Shown here one piece after another: positions 59,356 to 64,000 of a stretch of 64,000 bases of DNA. Position 1 is the stretch's first letter. Every line of letters begins with the position of its first letter. Origin of the DNA: Lethocerus indicus (lineage: Eukaryota; Arthropoda; Insecta; Hemiptera; Belostomatidae); NCBI GenBank assembly GCA_019843655.1, contig JACDQD010000005.1, forward strand, positions 9,265,575 to 9,329,574, written 5' to 3'. A program made the translations under genes and the position numbers. Under the pieces are notes generated by a model. That model worked only from the letters and a program-made list of their open reading frames with translations, was not told the origin of the DNA and made no database searches.

Positions 59356-62300
59356 AATATTTGTAGTACCATACAAGTTTTGTATACAGTTTATTTATTT
59401 TTTAATTATTAGTTAGTTTCATTTTGAACAAGTTTCTCAGCAAAGTTTTTTTATTACTTCAGGCACAAACATATATTTGAAAGGTTATGCTAGGTTAAGA
59501 ATTAGTTTAGATTAACTTAATGCAGAGAGGACACTTTAGTTGATAGTTATATCATATACAAAAAATATAGTATTTTCAATTTGTTCAAATATATGATAAA
59601 AATATCTTTTAAACAATAATTTATTGAACAATCTTCGTTTCATAGAGTAACTTCTGGTATGGTATCATTTAAGGTGTTACAATCAGTTTGTAAGCTGGTA
59701 TTTTACCTTTTTTACCAGTAATATCTTTGTATTAAGAGTAATCACTATGCTTTAATTAGGAGTGCACGATGTACAGTATTCGGAACAGGGTTTGATGGAC
59801 CAATTGGAGGTGTGCGCCGAGTACATCGAGAAGGCTGAAAGATATGAATGCCTCTACCATCTGTACAACCTACTATTGCCGATCTACCAGAAGAGGCGGG
59901 AATTTGGCGATGTCGAGGGCGTACCAGTCGCTGGCGCAGGCTTTCTCCAAGGTGAACGCCGTACAGGGGAAGAGACTCCTCGGAAGGTTCTACAGGGTGG
60001 CACTCTACGGACCCGTCAGTACCGTTGCCATTTTTTTTTTGCAGTATAATAAGCATTTTCTAGCCCTAAAAATTGAAAAAAATATATATGATATTAATTA
60101 AATATTATTAAATTGAAATAGAGTGTATTCCACCAGCAGACCAAATTTTCTACCATTTTTTCTATACTGACATTCAAACTCCATCCCATATAAATGTGCA
60201 TTTATAAAAGCCATTCCCAAATACAAGTAGTGAAGACACTAATATATACCTAGTGTAAGTCCTGGGAAAAGAATGATTGAAGGGGGATATATATTGTAAA
60301 TTTGTTTATGGAGTTTATATTTGCCGAAAATTTGACCTGACGCATCGATTTTTATGTTTTAGGCTTTCTTCGAACAGGACAGCGGAGTCGAATATATTTA
60401 CAAGGAACCCAAAGTGACGTCGCTGCCCGAAGTTTCCGAAAGGCTTTTGCACCAGTACAACAACAAGTTCGGAAGTGGTTCTGTGAAAATAATTATGGAT
60501 TCGGCTCCTGTAAGTGTTTTTTACATATCATCACTGGGACACAGCTTCCCAGTGATGATATGTATTTTGTTTTATTTAACCATAATTTTGTTTATTTTCT
60601 ATTGTGCAGATACAATTCCTTTCAAAGGAAAAGTCTGTCCAGCATTGTTAGCTAGGCACCATTGTTGGTAGAAACCAAATCCTTCCTTATTTATTTTATT
60701 TGTGGCCTGACTCCGCCATTTTGAATATGTCAAGATACAAGGTTTTGCTTGTGTTTCATTTTTCTAAATTTAAAAAAAAGTTCAGCTTCTTTGGGAGCCA
60801 TTATAAAATGGAAAAAGACATAGAAAACAACTTGATTCAGATGCCCGTCATAGAGGACACTCTTGAGATACAGGAACCGAAAGCTGCAGAGACGGAGTTG
60901 GTATATATATATATATATATCTATTGATTACGTGTATGTTGACAATGCTGCAGATAGTCGAAAGCGAGCTGGATCAGAAACTGGGCTACATCCAGCTGAC
61001 GCACGTGACCCCCTACTGGGACAGCAACGACCAGCAGAGGATGACGGAATTCGAGCAGAATCATGACGTATGCAGATTCATGTTCGAGACGCCGTTCACA
61101 AGGGAGGGCAAAGCGAGGGGCACGCCAGCGGAACAGTGCAAACGGAGGACAGTACTGACCAGTAAGCCACAATATAAATGAAATTTGGTTCTTGTGTATT
61201 AATGGTGGTCGGAGCATGGAACAACACCAATAGCAGCAGTGCTATTTAATAGACTTATTTGAGATACTGTATAAGAGCAAAATTAACTTTTAACTCGACT
61301 GTTTCATAACAGTAATATTTAAAAAAAATTTAAATCTAGGCAGAGCCTAGAAATTATAGCCATGCAATGGCCAGACGAGAATGAGCTAGTAAAGAATTTT
61401 ATATAATCCAAATATGAATATAGAACCTTTATTAGAGACATTAACATGTTGATCCCCCCCACTCTGCATAACTCCCTGCGGTATATAAACGGGGGGAAGG
61501 AAGCTGTATCTGTATTTTTTGGAACTTGAAAACAAAAAATAAACTGTATTATATTTCAGCCGAATATTCATTTCCTTACGTGAAGAAGAGATTGAGAGTC
61601 ATAACGAGGGAAGAGACCGAGCTCTCTCCGATCGAGGTGGCGCTGGATGAGATGAGACAGCGTGTGTCGGAGCTTGAAGAAGTTGTCTTCGCGAAACCGA
61701 CCGACGCAAAGAAGTTGCAGCTCAAACTTCAGGTATTTGAATTTTTGACTTACGATAAATTCAAATCTCAAATTGTTATAAAATAATATAGTAAAATTCC
61801 CCAAAGGAATTGAATTTGTCAAGATAGAACTAAAATAATGTGGATTCTGATTGGTCCACCTGTTTATATATTTGAAGATTGTACACAGTACCATTCCAGC
61901 AGATATGCACAAGCTTCATTGAATAACAATATTCTAGTAATATTTTTTCTTATGCTACAGGATTCTTATCCTATATTTAAATTGCGCTAATTTATATTTG
62001 CCTCTAGAGGCCTTATATACTGATACCAGTTAATAAATTAAAGGTAAAAACTCAGGATGATATTGTAGTATTTAATAGAGCAAAATGTCATTTGACCCAT
62101 TTTATGTCTGCTTTATACACAACTGTGCTGTTTTTAACGTTTTTAAAGATTTGTTGTTTAAAGAAGTGTTAAGATTTGTTAAAATTGAATCTTTTAAAAG
62201 AAGTTTTTTGCACAGATGATTAAACATTTTTGATAGTGTCGACAGAATTCACTGAAAAGTGCAGACAAAAATCCTTATTCATATTTATTTCCAGGGAAGT

Positions 62301-63570
62301 GTTTGCGTTCAAGTCAACGCTGGTCCATTGGCGTACGCCAATGTGTTCCTGAGTCCAAACACGATTTCTCAGTTCCCTGAAGACAAAGTGGAAGAGCTTA
62401 AAGACATCTTCAGGTCGGTACATGTTTTTTTCATTTTTGTAGTGTTCTAATATTCGATAAAAATGACAATTTAAATTTCAAAGTATTTAACAGTTTAACA
62501 TACCTGTTTTGTGGTCTGCGGGGGCTTGCAATACCGTAGATTTCGTGTATTCTGTCTCCTCTTACCTGTCTGGTCTTTTGCTAGACCGATTTCGGCTGCT
62601 CGCCATCTTCAGTAGAGGTGTTATTCACTTTTCGCACTTTGAATGTTTTTTGGGCATCCTCACTGCACTGTCACTGTCACTTGTACTGTGGTGGTTGTCT
62701 GTTTGTCCGACAATCCAACATAGACTTAAGCCGATTAACAAAATCCCACCCCCTCAATTCAAATAAGACAAACAACATGCCCCAAAAATACAATAACAAG
62801 ACACGTATATATACACACGACAAACAGACAACCACCACAGTACAAGTGACAGGGCAGTTGCCCAAAAAAATCCAGTGCCAAAAGTGACCGCTACTGAAGA
62901 TGGCGAGCAGCCGAAACTGGTCTAGCAAAGGACCGAACCAGCAAGAAGAGACAGAAACACACGAAATCTGCGGTATTTAACAGTTATTTAAAAATAATTT
63001 CATACCTTCTACTTCCCTGGCAACTCCGTTCTCTTTTTGGAGCTTACAGGGGACACAATTCGGGTGCTCAGTATAGTGAAACTCTTGAGATATTCTTGTG
63101 TCACCACAATGTTCCGCATGTATTGTCTGATTTCGTATTTGGTGCGCGTGTTGTGGAAGGTCTCGAAGATGGCTTCGAAGTGAACCAACTGCCCGTTTAT
63201 TTCTTTCTTTTTTTTTAATTGCAGGTAATCCGGGAGTCATGCCGGTACCCAACTCGTGTATCAAATGTAGAATGTTTACCATAGAATGTGAATATCTGTC
63301 TGTCCGTTCTGATACGTTTTGTGTTTGCGTCGCAGGGACTTTGTTCGCATATGCTACGCCGCGCTGCAGCTGAACAGCAAGCTGGTGCGCTCTGACCAAG
63401 CTGAGTACCAGGCCGTTCTCAGGCACAACTTGCACAAGTTGGCACAGGAGCTTTCGGCGCTTTTCTCGGAGACCCTCTGGCCCGACCACGAGTTGGGCAG
63501 CTTCAAGCGCAACAGCCAGGCGCTATTCTCGGCCATATCCGGAGCCAACTCCACCTCCAGCTCCGCGTAA
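37534..63570 (+). CDS. Ziz: Zizimin-type (DOCK-D) guanine nucleotide exchange factor
   Basis: Thirty-eight exons: 37534-37632, 37759-37875, 39029-39201, 39454-39523, 40005-40132, 41059-41161, 41529-41700, 43057-43244, 43482-43610, 43830-44012, 44437-44603, 44843-45004, 45398-45477, 45913-46154, 46537-46772, 47361-47448, 47837-48025, 48425-48610, 48933-49124, 49717-49863, 50272-50452, 51561-51729, 52540-52707, 52806-52885, 53001-53136, 53630-53800, 55079-55284, 56380-56646, 57096-57256, 58045-58165, 58413-58621, 58966-59107, 59760-60014, 60363-60509, 60954-61161, 61560-61732, 62295-62413, 63336-63570. All phases agree except inside exon 33, which lacks two bases. About 2066 residues, matching DOCK9. 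Order: N-terminal DOCK-C/D domain, PH (about 163-275), DHR1 (from about 633), helical middle, DHR2 (about 1600-2040). Known role: activates Cdc42 (and Rac in some members) through DHR2, with PH and DHR1 binding phosphoinositides. Start: first Met, [14 protein letters not shown], typical of zizimins. Several introns carry hammerhead elements. Confidence 0.92.
37876..39028 (+). other. Zizimin intron 2
   Basis: 1.15 kb AT-rich intron; I see no repeat or gene in it. The other introns over 300 bp without listed repeats (39524-40004, 40133-41058, 43245-43481 and similar) are likewise plain AT-rich sequence. Confidence 0.55.
40005..41700 (+). other. PH domain exons of the zizimin gene (exons 5-7)
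   Basis: [14 protein letters not shown] opens the domain, [11 protein letters not shown] and [14 protein letters not shown] follow, and it closes with [18 protein letters not shown], the usual final PH helix with its conserved Trp. In DOCK-D proteins this PH domain, absent from DOCK-A/B, directs membrane recruitment. Its presence is the main reason for placing the protein in DOCK-D. Confidence 0.88.
41701..43056 (+). other. Zizimin intron 7
   Basis: Contains three exact copies of a 10-base unit, GCATATAAAA, at 42201-42230. A very weak resemblance to the hammerhead element arm lies at 42345-42400. An antisense-free open frame at 42455-42790 is not supported as coding. Confidence 0.4.
45575..45745 (+). 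mobile_element. tRNA-like SINE remnant
   Basis: GGCTTAGAGCGTGTGCC (A-box-like) and CAAAGGTTAGAGT (weak B-box-like), followed by a body and an A/T-rich tail (AAATATAAATAAATAAAAATT). The head matches the fragment at 9321. Inside is an 18-base palindrome TGAGAGCAAAGCTCTCAC. Zizimin intron 13. Confidence 0.4.
46867..47252. mobile_element. Hammerhead inverted-repeat element, copy 15
   Basis: Left end TTTAACATACCTGTTTTGTGG; right arm truncated at AACCAGTGAGAAGGA. The left arm carries an intact hammerhead on the minus strand (46955-46991). The right arm core is TTGAAGA, so it is broken. Zizimin intron 15. Confidence 0.8.
46955..46991 (-). ncRNA. Minimal hammerhead ribozyme motif, intact core
   Basis: On the minus strand: GCTA, CTGAAGA, TGGTGAGCAGCC, GAAA, CCGGTC, TAGC. 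Stem I four pairs, stem II GGU/GCC with one wobble, stem III ACC/GGU. It is antisense to the zizimin transcript, so it could only act in RNA copied from the opposite strand. Confidence 0.68.
51838..52490. mobile_element. Hammerhead element, copy 16, long variant
   Basis: Left arm 51838-51920 (ATACCTGTTTTGTGGTTTGC...TTGGTCTTTTGCTA) and right arm 52370-52490 (AACAGCCGAAACCAGTCTAG...AGACAGAAGAA), with a (TA)n tract at 51985-52031 and diverged internal sequence. At about 650 bp it is the longest copy. Ribozymes decayed. Zizimin intron 22. Confidence 0.65.
54565..55013 (+). pseudogene. piggyBac-like transposase, N-terminal fragment
   Basis: An open frame of 106 codons from ATG 54577 contains the acidic [12 protein letters not shown] stretch typical of piggyBac-family transposase N termini. 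One base out of frame, after 54890, homology seems to continue ([15 protein letters not shown], then EGMTPFQLV) until a stop at 55010. So the fragment carries a frameshift and ends before the catalytic domain. Lies in zizimin intron 26; terminal repeats were not found. Confidence 0.6.
55735..56331. mobile_element. Hammerhead inverted-repeat element, copy 17, with central microsatellite
   Basis: Left arm 55735-55910 and right arm 56220-56331. Between them is the longer internal segment (CCAATTAACAAAACCCC, AATAAGACAAAC, CTCAATAACAAGACA) and a (TA)n(CA)n tract at 56131-56217. Both ribozymes have one core mutation (GTGAAGA on the left, CAAAAC on the right). Zizimin intron 27. Confidence 0.8.
56800..56912. 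mobile_element. Short hammerhead element derivative, copy 18, with target duplication
   Basis: A 113 bp deletion derivative: AGTTTAGAACACCTGTTTTGTGG...GGAGACAGAAACACATGAAATCTAC. Flanked by GGTTTACAAATT at 56788-56799 and 56913-56924. The match extends left as AATCTAC on both sides, so the flank may itself be an older element end. Zizimin intron 28. No ribozyme left. Confidence 0.7.
59251..59352. repeat. Compound (TG)n(TA)n microsatellite
   Basis: An imperfect TG/CG tract of about 50 bases followed by about 26 TA units, in zizimin intron 32. No hammerhead-element flank is recognisable. Confidence 0.95.
62489..62972. mobile_element. Hammerhead inverted-repeat element, copy 19, with perfect 13 bp target duplication
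   Basis: Bounded by GTATTTAACAGTT at 62483-62495 and 62973-62985. Left end AACATACCTGTTTTGTGG, right end ACACGAAATCTGCG. It contains the long internal segment, a left-arm ribozyme on the minus strand (core intact, stems weakened) and an intact one in the right arm (62890-62926). Zizimin intron 37. Confidence 0.87.
62890..62926 (+). ncRNA. Minimal hammerhead ribozyme motif, intact core
   Basis: GCTA, CTGAAGA, TGGCGAGCAGCC, GAAA, CTGGTC, TAGC. Stem I GCUA/UAGC is perfect, stem II is GGC/GCC, and stem III is ACU/GGU with one G-U wobble. It is in sense with the zizimin pre-mRNA, so intronic self-cleavage is conceivable. Confidence 0.7.
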
Positions 63571-64000
63571 CCGTACTATCCCAATATCTATTTATTTATT
63601 TTAAATTGACCAAATTGTTCCACGAGCTCGACGCATGCTCTATACTCCCGGGTGTGGGTGTGAAGTCAAACGGAGCCAGATTTTCACGCAATAGTTACAT
63701 TAAAAATCCTGTGCAAAGTACACATATAAGAGAGTATAATTAAGAGAAAGAAAATACAAAATAATTATTTCAATCCACTTCGAGTACAAACGCTTCGCAC
63801 AGTCAATTACTCGAAATTCGTGAAAAAAGGCTTGCAGTAATTAAAAAAATAGCCACACTTAACAAAGAGCTGCATTTGACTCACCCCTTGTATAGAGTTA
63901 TATACATGTGTGAAAGTGCCAAAATGAAAATTTCTACAATTGATTCTTTCTTTTTGTTTATTAAATGCTGCACAATATTTCAAGCCTGAAAAGGCCTCCT
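63571..64000 (+). other. Zizimin 3' untranslated region
   Basis: Sequence after the TAA at 63568-63570. A candidate polyadenylation signal ATTAAA is at 63960-63965, but the true end may lie beyond the window. No other feature seen. Confidence 0.5.

Larger units (their letters stand above)
58413..63570 (+). other. DHR2 catalytic GEF exons of the zizimin gene (exons 31-38)
   Basis: Begins near [19 protein letters not shown]. The catalytic lobe in exon 37 has [12 protein letters not shown], the conserved loop whose valine acts as nucleotide sensor in DOCK9 by expelling magnesium from Cdc42. The motif is intact here. Exon 34 keeps VEYIYKEPK and exon 35 [11 protein letters not shown]. The exon 33 frameshift (59909) falls in the first lobe, upstream of the catalytic centre. 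Confidence 0.85.

Noticed and set aside
1..64000. tRNA, rRNA genes, CRISPR arrays, riboswitches or bacterial operon structure
   Set aside because: None seen. The window is intron-rich animal nuclear DNA, and the only box-like tRNA signals are SINE remnants.

Overview
The window is nuclear DNA of an animal, most likely an insect. Coding exons are GC-rich and interrupted by short and long AT-rich GT-AG introns. The five genes recognised all have clear arthropod/animal families. The order of insect cannot be fixed from sequence alone; a hemipteran-like genome is only a guess. All exon boundaries below were derived by hand from splice signals, reading phase and family resemblance, without alignment software.

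Layout: (1) 744-11013 (+) LAMP-type lysosomal membrane glycoprotein, 5 coding exons. (2) 12662-21308 (-) IFT81, 12 coding exons, convergent with LAMP. (3) 22242-27103 (+) ATG4-type autophagy cysteine protease, 9 coding exons, divergent from IFT81. (4) 32698-37286 (-) PPM1L-like membrane-anchored PP2C phosphatase, 4 coding exons, convergent with ATG4. (5) 37534-63570 (+) a DOCK-D/zizimin-type Rho GTPase exchange factor (DOCK9-11 / Ziz group), 38 coding exons, whose start codon lies only 247 bp from the PPM1L start on the other strand. LAMP and ATG4 both serve the autophagy-lysosome route, but nothing indicates that this linkage is functional. The zizimin gene carries an apparent two-base deficit in exon 33 that breaks the DHR2 frame; both flanking exons remain intact.

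The introns are crowded with one family of short inverted-repeat elements (about 19 copies or fragments). Its arms carry a minimal hammerhead ribozyme: CTGANGA, a GGC/GCC stem, GAAA, an ACC/GGT stem, and a GCTA/TAGC closing stem. Several copies have 12-15 bp target duplications. Both traits point to a non-autonomous Penelope-like retroelement rather than a cut-and-paste MITE. One copy lies in an ATG4 intron, and a second locus in an IFT81 intron contains the same element plus about 130 bp of the adjoining ATG4 exon, splice donor included. This looks like transduction of host exon sequence by the element. Other mobile DNA: a deleted mariner nested in one hammerhead element, two TTAA-flanked piggyBac-type MITEs, a piggyBac transposase N-terminal fragment, two tRNA-like SINE remnants, a foldback with CTCF-like motifs, and several (TG)n(TA)n tracts, some of which form the centre of the hammerhead elements. 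The PPM1L 3' untranslated region holds three diverged tandem copies of a roughly 200 bp unit that reaches into the stop codon.
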